Positions 1 through 8,266 of a DNA stretch of 22,734 bases are shown piece by piece (the stretch's first letter is position 1; every line of letters starts with the position of its first letter). Source of the stretch: JBBIOI01 sp037443425 (GTDB lineage: Bacteria; Desulfobacterota; BSN033; UBA1163); the NCBI GenBank assembly GCA_037443425.1, contig JBBIOI010000051.1, positions 1-22,734 of the forward strand. The letters are read 5' to 3'. Position numbers and translations under genes: made by a program. The notes beneath the pieces were generated by a model. It was not told where the DNA came from and ran no database searches. It was given only the letters and a program-made list of their open reading frames with translations.

Positions 1-78
1 CAGGCATGGAATCCTTTTTTTGATGTAACATAATCTGTCATGTTGACTCTTAAGGATAAATTTGATACTAAATTTATT

Positions 79-567
79 ATGAGGGAGAAGATAAAAGAGA
101 GAGAAGAACTTCGACATATTGTAGAATCCTTAAAGAGTGATGGTAAAAAGATTGTCTTTACAAATGGATGTTTTGATATACTTCATGTAGGACATGTCCG
201 CTATCTCGAAATGGCTAAAAGCCTGGGTGATGTACTAATCGTAGGGATAAATAGCGATCGATCTGTTCGAGCTATTAAAGGACCATTTAGACCTATCCTT
301 CCAGAGCAAGAAAGGGCAGAGATAATCGCTGGACTTGGTTGTACAGATTATGTCACAATCTTTGATGAAGAGACACCTTATGAACTTATCTCAACAATTA
401 CTCCCCATATACTTGTTAAAGGAGGAGATTGGACAAAAGAAACAACAGTTGGTAAGGAGGTGGTAGAAAGAGAAGGTGGAGAAGTAATAATCCTCCCCCT
501 TGTGGAAGGTGCCTCTACTACAAATATAATAAACACCATCTTAAAACGATATGAAAAAAGAAACTGA
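79..567 (+). CDS. rfaE2: D-glycero-beta-D-manno-heptose 1-phosphate adenylyltransferase (RfaE2/HldE C-domain type)
   Basis: Cytidylyltransferase-fold enzyme that transfers AMP from ATP to heptose 1-phosphate, making ADP-heptose for the LPS inner core in the cytoplasm. The nucleotidyltransferase signature is plain: FTNGCFDILHVGHVRYL near the N-terminus (the HxGH motif is HVGH), followed by GINSDRSVRAIKG and, near the C-terminus, VKGGDW and the EGASTTNII segment in the place of the ISSTKI-like motif. About 160 residues matches stand-alone RfaE2, i.e. without the RfaE1 sugar-kinase domain. I chose the ATG at 79 because family members begin just before the ELRHIVESL helix; an in-frame ATG at 40 would add 13 atypical residues, and neither start has a clear Shine-Dalgarno sequence. 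The 3' end overlaps lon by 17 nt, suggesting translational coupling. Family assignment is firm; the start is uncertain. Confidence 0.93.
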   Translation: MREKIKEREELRHIVESLKSDGKKIVFTNGCFDILHVGHVRYLEMAKSLGDVLIVGINSDRSVRAIKGPFRPILPEQERAEIIAGLGCTDYVTIFDEETPYELISTITPHILVKGGDWTKETTVGKEVVEREGGEVIILPLVEGASTTNIINTILKRYEKRN

Positions 568-2893
568 AAAAGACCTCTTCACGCTTCCAACAGTACTTCC
601 GCTTCTTCCTGTGAAGGATATAGTGGTATTTCCTTATATGATACTTCCACTATTTGTCACTCGGGAGAAATCTATAAAGTCGCTTGAAGATGCACTCTCT
701 AAGGATAAACTTATATTTCTTGTCGCACAAAAAAGACCTGAACAGGATGACCCTTCTATTAAAGACCTTTATAGGATGGGTACTGTATCATTAATAATGA
801 AGATGCTTAAGCTCCCTGATGGTAAGATAAAGATCCTGGTTCAGGGTCTTTCAAAGGCAATAATAAAAGAGACCATCCAAAACAATCCATATCCTATTGT
901 AAAAATTGAGAACATTAAGGACCCTTTCATAACAGAAATCACACTTGAGGCAGAGGCCTTGATGAGAAATGTAAGAGAACAACTGGAGAGAATTCTGTCC
1001 TATGGGAAAGCCCTTTCGCCAGAACTTATGTTTATTATGGAGGGGGTAGACGACCCGGGAAGACTGGCCGACCTTGTTGCCTCAAATCTTGATCTACCTG
1101 TTGAAAAGGCACAGGAGATACTCGAAATTATTGATCCGATTAAGAGGCTTAAGGCATTAAATGACCTTCTTGCCAAGGAAGTCCAGGTCTTAACTATGCA
1201 GGCAAAGATTCAATCCCAGGCAAAAGACGAAATTACAAAATCCCAAAGGGAGTATTTTCTCCGCGAACAGATGCGTGCCATCAGAAGCGAACTTGGTGAA
1301 ATGGATGAAAGGGCTGAGGAGATAAAGGAACTTAGGAAGAAGATTAAAAAGGCAAAGATGCCAAAAGAGGTAGAAAAGGAGGCAATTCGGGAACTTGAAC
1401 GTCTTGAGCAGATGCATCCAGAAGCAGCAGAGGCATCAATGGTTCGTACCTATATTGATTGGCTTGTTGAAATGCCATGGTCAAAATCTACAGTGGACAA
1501 TCTGGATATAAAGAAGGCCAAAAAGGTACTGGATGAGGATCACTATAACTTAGAAAAGGTAAAAGAGCGTATTCTTGAATATTTAAGTGTCCATAAACTA
1601 AAGAAAAAGACAAAAGGCCCTATCCTGTGTTTTATAGGACCACCTGGTGTTGGAAAAACCTCTCTCGGAAAATCTATTGCAAGGGCACTTGGTAGAAAAT
1701 TTGTTAGGATATCACTTGGGGGGATTAGAGATGAGGCAGAAATTCGTGGTCATAGAAGAACCTATGTAGGTGCCCTTCCAGGAAGGATCATCCAATCAAT
1801 TAAACAGGCTGGAAGTAATAACCCTGTCTTTATGATGGATGAGATAGATAAGATAGGTGCAGATTTTCGAGGTGATCCTGCATCTGCACTCCTTGAAGTT
1901 CTTGATCCCGAGCAAAACTACGCCTTCAGTGACCATTACCTGAATGTGCCTTTTGACCTCTCCAAGGTTATGTTTATTACGACAGGGAATATAATTGATA
2001 CAATCCCTTCTGCTCTCAGGGACCGAATGGAAATCATCAATATCCCGGGATATACAGATCTTGAAAAGCTTAAGATTGCAAAAAAATTTCTCCTACCCCG
2101 ACAGATGGAGGAAAATGGTATAAATCCAAAACTACTTCATATATCTGACAAGGCAATCCTTCAGATTATCTCTCAATATACACAGGAGTCAGGCTTAAGA
2201 AATCTTGAAAGGGCGTTGGCTTCAATATGTAGAAAGGTTGCAAGGAAAGTTGCTGAAGGAAAGAAAGAAAAGACAATGATTACAACAAAAAATCTTATTC
2301 ATTATTTAGGACCCTCTCTATTTCCTACTGATGAAGAGCAGAAGAAGAATGAGGTTGGAGTTGCAACAGGCCTTGCATGGACTGAAACAGGTGGTGAAAT
2401 TCTTCATGTGGAGGCAATGGCAACACCTGGAAAGGGATCACTGGTATTAACAGGTCACCTTGGAGAGGTAATGAAAGAATCAGCCCAGGCTGCATTGACC
2501 TATGCAAGATCAAAATGTAAAGATTTTAAGATAAAGCCCGATGAGATCAACAATAAGATAATACATATACATGTCCCTGCAGGTGCCATCCCAAAGGACG
2601 GTCCCTCTGCTGGAATTACCATGGCGGTTGCCCTGATATCAGCTCTTGGCTCAATCCCGGTAAAAAGGGATGTTGCAATGACAGGGGAGATTACGCTTAC
2701 AGGAAGAATACTCCCTGTAGGAGGATTGAAGGAGAAGGCGCTGGCTGCTCTTAGAAACAATATTAAAAGGGTGATTATCCCATACCAGAACAAGAAAGAC
2801 CTTATTGATCTTCCACCTTATGTCAGGAAAAAGATTGAATTCTTAGCTGTCAAACATATGGATGAGGTCTTAAAGATTGCACTTGCAAGATAA
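551..2893 (+). CDS. lon: ATP-dependent protease La (Lon)
   Basis: Cytoplasmic AAA+ serine protease that degrades misfolded and regulatory proteins. At 780 residues it has the full LonA architecture: N-terminal substrate domain (about 13-210), coiled-coil linker (210-300), AAA+ module with Walker A GPPGVGKT (363-370) and Walker B VFMMDEID (426-433), and a C-terminal peptidase domain. The catalytic Ser-Lys dyad is visible as Ser686 in PKDGPSAG and Lys729 in GGLKEKALAA, 43 residues apart as in E. coli Lon. No membrane segment is present, so this is LonA, not archaeal-type LonB. The start lies inside rfaE2 and the next gene begins 2 nt after the stop, so it is probably co-transcribed with both. 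No heat-shock-type promoter is visible directly upstream because that sequence is rfaE2 coding region. Confidence 0.98.
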   Translation: MKKETEKDLFTLPTVLPLLPVKDIVVFPYMILPLFVTREKSIKSLEDALSKDKLIFLVAQKRPEQDDPSIKDLYRMGTVSLIMKMLKLPDGKIKILVQGLSKAIIKETIQNNPYPIVKIENIKDPFITEITLEAEALMRNVREQLERILSYGKALSPELMFIMEGVDDPGRLADLVASNLDLPVEKAQEILEIIDPIKRLKALNDLLAKEVQVLTMQAKIQSQAKDEITKSQREYFLREQMRAIRSELGEMDERAEEIKELRKKIKKAKMPKEVEKEAIRELERLEQMHPEAAEASMVRTYIDWLVEMPWSKSTVDNLDIKKAKKVLDEDHYNLEKVKERILEYLSVHKLKKKTKGPILCFIGPPGVGKTSLGKSIARALGRKFVRISLGGIRDEAEIRGHRRTYVGALPGRIIQSIKQAGSNNPVFMMDEIDKIGADFRGDPASALLEVLDPEQNYAFSDHYLNVPFDLSKVMFITTGNIIDTIPSALRDRMEIINIPGYTDLEKLKIAKKFLLPRQMEENGINPKLLHISDKAILQIISQYTQESGLRNLERALASICRKVARKVAEGKKEKTMITTKNLIHYLGPSLFPTDEEQKKNEVGVATGLAWTETGGEILHVEAMATPGKGSLVLTGHLGEVMKESAQAALTYARSKCKDFKIKPDEINNKIIHIHVPAGAIPKDGPSAGITMAVALISALGSIPVKRDVAMTGEITLTGRILPVGGLKEKALAALRNNIKRVIIPYQNKKDLIDLPPYVRKKIEFLAVKHMDEVLKIALAR

Positions 2894-2895
2894 TA

Positions 2896-3906
2896 ATGGG
2901 AAAAAGAAGTTTAAAAGATATTGGTGAATTCGAGCTTATCTCCAGGATACGTAGATGGTTTAAGATTTTAAACCCTTCTCTTATTCGAGGAATTGGAGAT
3001 GATTCGGCAGTTATTGAACTGGGTAAAAAAGTTCTTCTCATAACAACAGATATATTAATAGAGGATATCCATTTCAACCCTGCATGGATAGACCCATTTA
3101 ATTTAGGTAAGAAGTCTCTATATGTGAATCTAAGTGATATTGCGGCAATGGGTGGTAAACCTCGACATTTTCTCATCTCTTTGGGGGTTCCCAAATCTAT
3201 ATCTCTATCATACATATCATCATTTTATCGTGGCTTAAAATATGGTGCAAAGATGTTTGATGTAGATTTAATTGGCGGGGATACATCCCTTTCTAAAAAT
3301 ATTACCATTAACATATGCCTTCTGGGAGAAGCTGATAAAGGGGATGTCATTTTTCGAAAGGGCGCAAAGCCTGGGGATGATATCTATGTATCGGGAACAT
3401 TGGGTGATTCTGCGCTTGGATTGGAGATCCTTAAGAGGGAGGGCCTAAATGGAAAACCCAATGCCCTCATCAAAAGGCACCTCTCTCCAATTCCAAGGGT
3501 TGAATTAGGGATGGAGATAGGAAAAAAACAACTTGCAACCTCTATGATAGATATAAGCGATGGACTTCTTATAGACCTCCAACATATATTAGAAGAGAGC
3601 AATGTAGGGGCTCAAATCTGGGAAGAGAGGATTCCAGTCTCAGGTTTTTACAGGAGATGTATCAATAATTATTCAAATGATTTTTATAGATTTGCTAAAA
3701 CCGGTGGTGAAGACTATGAGCTTCTCTTTACTGTCCCTCCCCGTCTCAGGAGTAAGGTCTTAGAACTCTCTCATTCAATTAATACCCCTATTACGAGGAT
3801 TGGAAAAATCCTTCCCCGAAAAGATGGGCTCTATTTGATTAAAAAGGATGGAACAAAAATCTATCCGAAAGAACTCGGTTTCGAACATTTCAAGATTAAA
3901 ATTTAG
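2896..3906 (+). CDS. thiL: Thiamine-monophosphate kinase
   Basis: Phosphorylates thiamine monophosphate to the active cofactor thiamine diphosphate using ATP, the last step of thiamine biosynthesis. Visible family motifs in order: RGIGDDSAVI (31-40), TTDILIEDIHF (50-60), NLSDIAAMGGKP (78-89), GGDTSL (127-132), VSGTLGDSALGL (165-176) and MIDISDGLLIDL (217-228), all typical metal- and ATP-binding positions of the ThiL/PurM-like superfamily. The length of 336 residues is normal. ATG lies 2 nt after the lon stop, so translation is likely coupled to lon. The stop codon overlaps an 18-bp palindrome that may end the transcript. No other thiamine genes are in the window, so this is a housekeeping passenger in the rfaE2-lon unit. 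Confidence 0.96.
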   Translation: MGKRSLKDIGEFELISRIRRWFKILNPSLIRGIGDDSAVIELGKKVLLITTDILIEDIHFNPAWIDPFNLGKKSLYVNLSDIAAMGGKPRHFLISLGVPKSISLSYISSFYRGLKYGAKMFDVDLIGGDTSLSKNITINICLLGEADKGDVIFRKGAKPGDDIYVSGTLGDSALGLEILKREGLNGKPNALIKRHLSPIPRVELGMEIGKKQLATSMIDISDGLLIDLQHILEESNVGAQIWEERIPVSGFYRRCINNYSNDFYRFAKTGGEDYELLFTVPPRLRSKVLELSHSINTPITRIGKILPRKDGLYLIKKDGTKIYPKELGFEHFKIKI

Positions 3907-3922
3907 GGTTTAGCTAAACCCT
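3905..3922 (+). terminator. Palindrome at the end of thiL, possible terminator
   Basis: AGGGTTTAGCTAAACCCT is a perfect 18-bp palindrome that begins inside the thiL stop codon. It can form a 7-bp stem with an AGCT loop. The downstream run is only CTTTC, so it is a weak intrinsic terminator at best; a factor-binding site is an alternative. Confidence 0.45.
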
Positions 3923-4109
3923 TTCATCGTAACTATCATGCCTCCCATTGTAAAATAATCCCCCCCTTCCTCCCCTAATCCTTTCCCTAAGGGAGGGATA
4001 AATGAAGGAATTTATAGGTTTTTTCAGGAATTAAACTCCCAGTCTTCAAGGAGTTTTTCAGGGACTTCGAATACAGAAATCTGAAAAAGAGTCTACATCA
4101 AACCCATCA
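3923..4109. other. Non-coding spacer with degenerate repeat ends
   Basis: No credible ORF. The stretch begins with a C-rich tract (about 3961-3976) and a short imperfect hairpin around TTTCCCTAAGGGA (about 3983-3995). Further on, GTTTTTCAG (about 4053) and CTGAAAAAG (about 4081) form an inverted pair that resembles the termini of the MITE-like element directly downstream, so they may be worn remnants of related elements. Confidence 0.5.
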
Positions 4110-4326
4110 GAGACCTCTGAAAAAGTTTTTGAAAGACTGAGAGGTAGGGTTCAAAACCCTTCGAATGCATGCTTTTGATTAAATTGCTAACAATCGCTTT
4201 AGAAAAAACCCAATTATTTTAAGGGGATTAATCAATAGTGCTAAACTAATAAAGGTATCCGCTCGAAGGCTTTTTCACCCCACCTCCCACTATGAAAGGA
4301 TTTTTAAATAGTTTTTCAGAAGTCTC
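4110..4326. mobile_element. MITE-like non-autonomous element, copy 1
   Basis: A 217-bp segment that matches 13742-13964 almost end to end with scattered substitutions and small indels. It starts with GAGACCTCTGAAAAAG and ends with TTTTTCAGAAGTCTC, inverted repeats with one mismatch. Subterminal sequence is also inverted: a GAGGTAGGG / CCCCACCTC pair and a CCTTCGAA / CTCGAAGG pair, extending imperfect complementarity to about 60 bp. There is no ORF. Flanking bases do not form a clear target duplication, so this copy may be older than the other. Its right end lies 11 bp before the -35 box of the hrcA promoter. Confidence 0.85.
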
Positions 4327-4337
4327 AAATATGCGTC

Positions 4338-4366
4338 TTGACAAATGCATTCTTCATTATTATTTT
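4338..4366 (+). promoter_or_regulatory. Sigma70-type promoter of hrcA-grpE-dnaK
   Basis: TTGACA (4338-4343), a 17-bp spacer and TATTTT (4361-4366). The leader to the hrcA ATG is about 65 nt, very AT-rich, and holds an inverted AATAAAAA / TTTTTATT pair. I searched by eye for the HrcA operator CIRCE (TTAGCACTC-N9-GAGTGCTAA) and did not find it between the MITE and hrcA. Confidence 0.6.
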
Positions 4367-4437
4367 AAAGTTAAGTGTTAATAAAAATTTTTTTATTTTA
4401 ATATGTTAAAATATATGGTTTTTAGGGGTTTTTAATA

Positions 4438-5478
4438 ATGGAACCTGTACTTTCAGATAGGATGAAGTGGATATTGAGGGCCGTAATTGAAAATTATATT
4501 CTTACGGCTGAACCAGTGGGGTCGAGAACTATATCAAATATGTCAAACCCCCATCTGAGTCCAGCAACCATAAGAAATATAATGGCTGACCTTGAGGAAA
4601 TGGGTTTCCTTTTTCAGCCCTATACGTCAGCTGGAAGGGTCCCAACAGAGAAGGGTTTACGTTTTTATGTAGATTCGATACTCGATGTCCATGAATTGAG
4701 CATAGAGGAGCAGCAACAGATTAGGTCTCGGTATACAAACTTCCAATTAGAAGGGATTGACCTGTTTAGAGAGACATGTAAGATACTTTCTTCTTCATCA
4801 CGCTATCTTGGTGTTGTCTGGGCCCCAAAGATGGGTCTTGTGAAGCTACAGCATATTGAATTTGTTAAGTTAAGAAGGCATCTAATCCTTGCTATACTGG
4901 TCAGTACTACTGGTTTGATACAGAATCGTGTCATAGAGGTGGAAGAAGATTTTTCTCAATCCGAACTGGAACATCTATCAGATTACTTAAACAGTATTCT
5001 CACAGGTCTTACCCTGTATCAGGTAAGAGAGAGGCTTCTCGATCAGATGAAGGCAGAAAAGACTGTTTACGATCAACTCTTTGAAAAGGCAATAAAACTT
5101 GGGGAACAGGCATTTTCATCAATCGATGAGACTGATGTATTTATTGATGGAAGAACCAATATACTTCAACAACCCGAATTTAGTAATATTTCAGTCATGA
5201 CCGATCTTTTTAGGGCCTTTGAAGAAAAGGCCACTATGGTGAAGCTACTGGATAAATGTATGGCACCAAAAGGTGTCCAGATTTCTATAGGTAGAGAGAG
5301 CGAGGTTCAGGAGATGGAGAACTGTAGCATGGTTACATCAACCTATGGTTGTAGGGGGCAGGTGTGGGGCGCACTTGGTGTAATTGGTCCTCGTAGAATG
5401 AATTACTCTAAGGTTATACCACTTGTAGATTACTCTGCAAAACTCTTAACGGAAATACTTGAATCACATTACATATAG
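4438..5478 (+). CDS. hrcA: Heat-inducible transcription repressor HrcA
   Basis: Class I heat-shock repressor, normally binding CIRCE operators with help from GroEL. The N-terminal winged helix is recognisable: LSDRMKWILRAVIENYILTAEPVGSRTI, then LSPATIRNIMADLEEMGFLFQPYTSAGRVPTEKGLRFYVD, the classic HrcA signature (residues 5-80). The rest forms the GAF-like and dimerisation regions; 346 residues is the usual length. It heads an operon with grpE (12 nt downstream) and dnaK, an arrangement common in many bacterial phyla. Autoregulation is expected from the family, but the canonical operator is not visible upstream, so the binding site may be diverged or the repressor may act elsewhere. Confidence 0.96.
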   Translation: MEPVLSDRMKWILRAVIENYILTAEPVGSRTISNMSNPHLSPATIRNIMADLEEMGFLFQPYTSAGRVPTEKGLRFYVDSILDVHELSIEEQQQIRSRYTNFQLEGIDLFRETCKILSSSSRYLGVVWAPKMGLVKLQHIEFVKLRRHLILAILVSTTGLIQNRVIEVEEDFSQSELEHLSDYLNSILTGLTLYQVRERLLDQMKAEKTVYDQLFEKAIKLGEQAFSSIDETDVFIDGRTNILQQPEFSNISVMTDLFRAFEEKATMVKLLDKCMAPKGVQISIGRESEVQEMENCSMVTSTYGCRGQVWGALGVIGPRRMNYSKVIPLVDYSAKLLTEILESHYI

Positions 5479-5490
5479 AGGGGTTTTAAG

Positions 5491-6072
5491 ATGGAGGAGA
5501 CAGAAAAAAAAGAAGCTCCGTTAGAACTCGAAATAGAAAAAGAAGAGACAGAAAAGATATCAGAAGAGTTAAAAAAAGATAAGGAGATTGAAGAATTGAA
5601 AATAAAACTTGCTGAAAAGGAGAAAGAAGCTAATGAAAATTATGACCGACTCCTTCGAACCGCAGCAGAACTTGAAAACCTAAAAAAGAGGGTTGCCCGA
5701 GAGAAGGAGGAATGGACAAAATTTGCTAATGAGGAGTTGATTAAGGCAATCCTCCCATTTATAGATAATCTGGAAAGGGCTGTAAATCATGCTGAAAAGG
5801 TTGTGGATGCGGGTGTTCTTATTGAGGGAGTAAGGTTAACTTTGCAGCAATTGCTTCAAAGTCTCTCAAAATTTGGGCTTTCAACATTCGAATCTGTTGG
5901 AAAGCCCTTTGATCCGGCCTTTCACGAAGCCATGCTTGTGGTAGAATCGGATAAACATGAACCCAATCAGGTGGTTGAGGAATTTCAGAAGGGTTATATC
6001 CTTAATGATAGGGTTATAAGGCCGGCGATGGTCTCTGTGTCTAAACCTCCTCAAAAAGAGGTGATGGCATAG
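5491..6072 (+). CDS. grpE: Co-chaperone GrpE, nucleotide exchange factor of DnaK
   Basis: Releases ADP from DnaK so that substrate can be discharged. The N-terminal 60 residues are highly charged (Glu/Lys) and form a coiled coil, followed by the conserved core ENYDRLLRTAAELENLKKR, then the four-helix and beta-wing region with GKPFDPAFHEAM and the C-terminal GYILNDRVIRPAMVSVSK motif. The length of 193 residues is typical. It sits between hrcA and dnaK; a GAGGGG Shine-Dalgarno-like stretch precedes the ATG. Everything about the sequence is ordinary for the family. Confidence 0.97.
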   Translation: MEETEKKEAPLELEIEKEETEKISEELKKDKEIEELKIKLAEKEKEANENYDRLLRTAAELENLKKRVAREKEEWTKFANEELIKAILPFIDNLERAVNHAEKVVDAGVLIEGVRLTLQQLLQSLSKFGLSTFESVGKPFDPAFHEAMLVVESDKHEPNQVVEEFQKGYILNDRVIRPAMVSVSKPPQKEVMA

Positions 6073-6118
6073 AGAAATTTTTCAAAATAATCTTTTAATC
6101 TCTAAGGAGGGAATAAAA

Positions 6119-8017
6119 ATGGCAAAGGCAATAGGAATTGATTTAGGAACAACAAACTCAGTAGTGGCAGTTATGGAAGGAGGCGATCCGGTCGTTATCG
6201 CTAATGCCGAGGGTAGTAGGACGACTCCTTCTGTTGTAGCCTTTACAGATAAAGGCGAAAGAATAGTTGGTCAGATTGCAAAACGTCAGGCAATCACCAA
6301 CTCTGAAAATACAATCTTCTCGATCAAGCGTTTGATGGGGAGAAAATATAATGATCCAGAGGTCCAAAGGGATATAAAAATTCTTCCCTATAAAATAATC
6401 GAGAATAAAAATGGGGATGCATGGGTAAGGGTTAGAGATAAGGATTATAGTCCACCAGAAATCTCTGCATTTATTTTACAGAAGATGAAGGAGACTGCTG
6501 AGGCATATCTTGGTGAAAAGGTAACGGATGCAGTCATTACTGTACCTGCCTATTTTAATGATAGTCAACGCCAGGCAACAAAAGATGCAGGAAGGATAGC
6601 TGGTCTAAATGTGATTCGAATTATTAACGAACCCACAGCAGCATCCCTCGCCTATGGATTGGATAAGAAAAAAGACGAAAAGATAGCAGTCTTTGACCTT
6701 GGTGGAGGGACATTTGATATCTCTATTCTCGAGTTGGGCGATGGAGTCTTTGAAGTGAAATCCACAAATGGAAATACACATCTTGGTGGAGACGACTTTG
6801 ATCAAAGAATAATAGATTATCTGGCTGATGAGTTTAAGAAAGACCAGGGAATAGATCTCAGGAAGGATAGGATGGCACTGCAGAGATTGAAAGAGGCTGC
6901 TGAAAAGGCAAAGATTGAACTTTCAAGTATGATGGAAACAGATATCAATCTACCATTTATCACTGCTGATGCATCCGGTCCAAAACATTTAAACATGAAG
7001 CTTACAAGGGCAAAGCTTGAAAAAATGACAGAAGACCTCATAGAAATGACCGAAGGCCCATGTAGACAGGCATTGGCTGATGCAGGTCTTTCTCCACGTG
7101 ATATAGATGAAGTGATCCTTGTTGGTGGAATGACACGAATGCCAAAGGTTCAAGAAAAGGTTAGAGAAATCTTTGGGAAAGAGCCTAACAAGAGTGTAAA
7201 CCCGGATGAGGCTGTTGCTATTGGTGCTGCTATTCAAGCAGGTGTATTAAAAGGAGAGGTAAAGGATGTATTGCTATTGGATGTAACGCCACTTTCCCTT
7301 GGTATTGAAACCCTTGGTGGTGTATTTACAAAATTGATAGAAAGAAATACTACGATTCCAACACGAAAGAGCCAGATATTCACGACTGCTACAGACAATC
7401 AACCTGCGGTGACAATTCATGTCCTCCAGGGCGAAAGAGAGATGGCTGCTGATAATAAAACCCTTGGTAAATTTGAACTGGTAGGCATTCCACCTGCTCC
7501 AAGGGGTGTTCCACAAATTGAGGTTACATTCGATATCGATGCCAATGGCATTGTACATGTATCAGCAAAAGACCTCGGTACTGGAAAAGAACAATCTATC
7601 AGAATTACAGCATCGAGTGGTCTTACAGAGGAAGAAATAAAGAGGATGATAAAGGACGCTGAGGCACATGCTGCGGAGGATAGAAGGAAACGTGAGGTTG
7701 CTGAGGCAAGAAATCAACTTGACACCTTGATTTACACTACTGAAAAATCCCTTAAGGAATTTGGTGATAAGATTGACTCCTCTGAAAGACAGAAGATCGA
7801 AGATGCAATCTCTCGAGCCAAAAAGGCAATGGAATCAAACGACCTTAGCACTATAAAATCTGCCCAGGACGATTTAACACGAGCATCCCATAAGCTTGCA
7901 GAAGCGATGTATGCAAAGGCATCACAAAAAGGTACAGGTGCTGGAGCACAAGAAGGCCAAAGACAAAGGGCACAGGAAGATGTCGTTGACGCAGACTTTG
8001 AGGATGTAAAGAAGTAA
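6119..8017 (+). CDS. dnaK: Molecular chaperone DnaK (Hsp70)
   Basis: ATP-driven Hsp70 chaperone. The nucleotide-binding domain shows GIDLGTTNSVVAVMEGG at the N-terminus, VPAYFNDSQRQATKDAGRIAGL, FDLGGGTFDIS and VILVGGMTRMPKVQ. The linker DVLLLDVTPLSLGIE is followed by the substrate-binding domain and helical lid, ending in a Gln/Gly/Ala-rich tail and the usual DADFEDVKK end. The length of 632 residues is standard. A strong Shine-Dalgarno (TAAGGAGG) precedes the ATG. It is the last gene of the hrcA-grpE-dnaK operon, with a strong terminator 14 nt after the stop. dnaJ, often the next gene, is not found here and must lie elsewhere. Confidence 0.99.
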   Translation: MAKAIGIDLGTTNSVVAVMEGGDPVVIANAEGSRTTPSVVAFTDKGERIVGQIAKRQAITNSENTIFSIKRLMGRKYNDPEVQRDIKILPYKIIENKNGDAWVRVRDKDYSPPEISAFILQKMKETAEAYLGEKVTDAVITVPAYFNDSQRQATKDAGRIAGLNVIRIINEPTAASLAYGLDKKKDEKIAVFDLGGGTFDISILELGDGVFEVKSTNGNTHLGGDDFDQRIIDYLADEFKKDQGIDLRKDRMALQRLKEAAEKAKIELSSMMETDINLPFITADASGPKHLNMKLTRAKLEKMTEDLIEMTEGPCRQALADAGLSPRDIDEVILVGGMTRMPKVQEKVREIFGKEPNKSVNPDEAVAIGAAIQAGVLKGEVKDVLLLDVTPLSLGIETLGGVFTKLIERNTTIPTRKSQIFTTATDNQPAVTIHVLQGEREMAADNKTLGKFELVGIPPAPRGVPQIEVTFDIDANGIVHVSAKDLGTGKEQSIRITASSGLTEEEIKRMIKDAEAHAAEDRRKREVAEARNQLDTLIYTTEKSLKEFGDKIDSSERQKIEDAISRAKKAMESNDLSTIKSAQDDLTRASHKLAEAMYAKASQKGTGAGAQEGQRQRAQEDVVDADFEDVKK

Positions 8018-8031
8018 GAATATGTGATTAT

Positions 8032-8062
8032 AAAAAAGGCGGGATGTCCTCCCGCCTTTTTT
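8032..8062 (+). terminator. Rho-independent terminator after dnaK
   Basis: A 13-bp perfect stem made of an A6 run plus GGCGGGA, loop TGTCC, then TCCCGCC plus T6, continuing into TATTTT. Because both arms carry A/T runs it may work in both directions, but the only upstream gene it serves is dnaK. Confidence 0.93.
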
Positions 8063-8082
8063 ATTTTAGTCTTTTTCATGTA

Positions 8083-8200
8083 GTCATTGCGAGCGGAGCG
8101 AAGCAATCCCTTTTTTAAATGAGAGATTGCTTCGATCGTTTCTCTCCCTCGCAATGACAGGTAGAGATAGTCATTGCGAACAAATCGTGGCAATCTCATA
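8083..8200. repeat. Dispersed palindromic (REP-like) repeat cluster A
   Basis: GTCATTGCGAGCGGAGCGAA followed by AAGCAATC, then the inverted counterpart GATTGCTTCG...CTCGCAATGAC ending near 8159: a hyphenated palindrome of about 77 bp. A further half unit, GTCATTGCGAA ... TGGCAATCTC, starts at 8170. The same unit recurs at 14092-14239 and 19213-19352. Such units are widespread chromosomal repeats in anaerobic Gram-negatives; no function can be read from the sequence. The rest of the spacer to ftsY is AT-rich. Confidence 0.85.
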
Positions 8201-8266
8201 CTATTTGATTTTATAAATAATTGATGTTAGATATTTTTTGCTAAATAAATTTTTATTGAGTTTGAT

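Noticed and set aside
4228..4243. TAGTGCTAA inside the MITE as half of a CIRCE operator
   Set aside because: The matching left half is absent at the proper spacing, and the same string occurs in copy 2, far from any heat-shock gene.
7732..8199. 155-codon minus-strand ORF opposite the dnaK 3' end
   Set aside because: It runs through dnaK coding sequence, the terminator and palindromic repeats; the translation shows only repeat-derived and antisense sequence.
8083..8200. CRISPR array
   Set aside because: Repeats are few, imperfect, alternate in orientation and have no uniform spacers; they fit REP-like palindromes.
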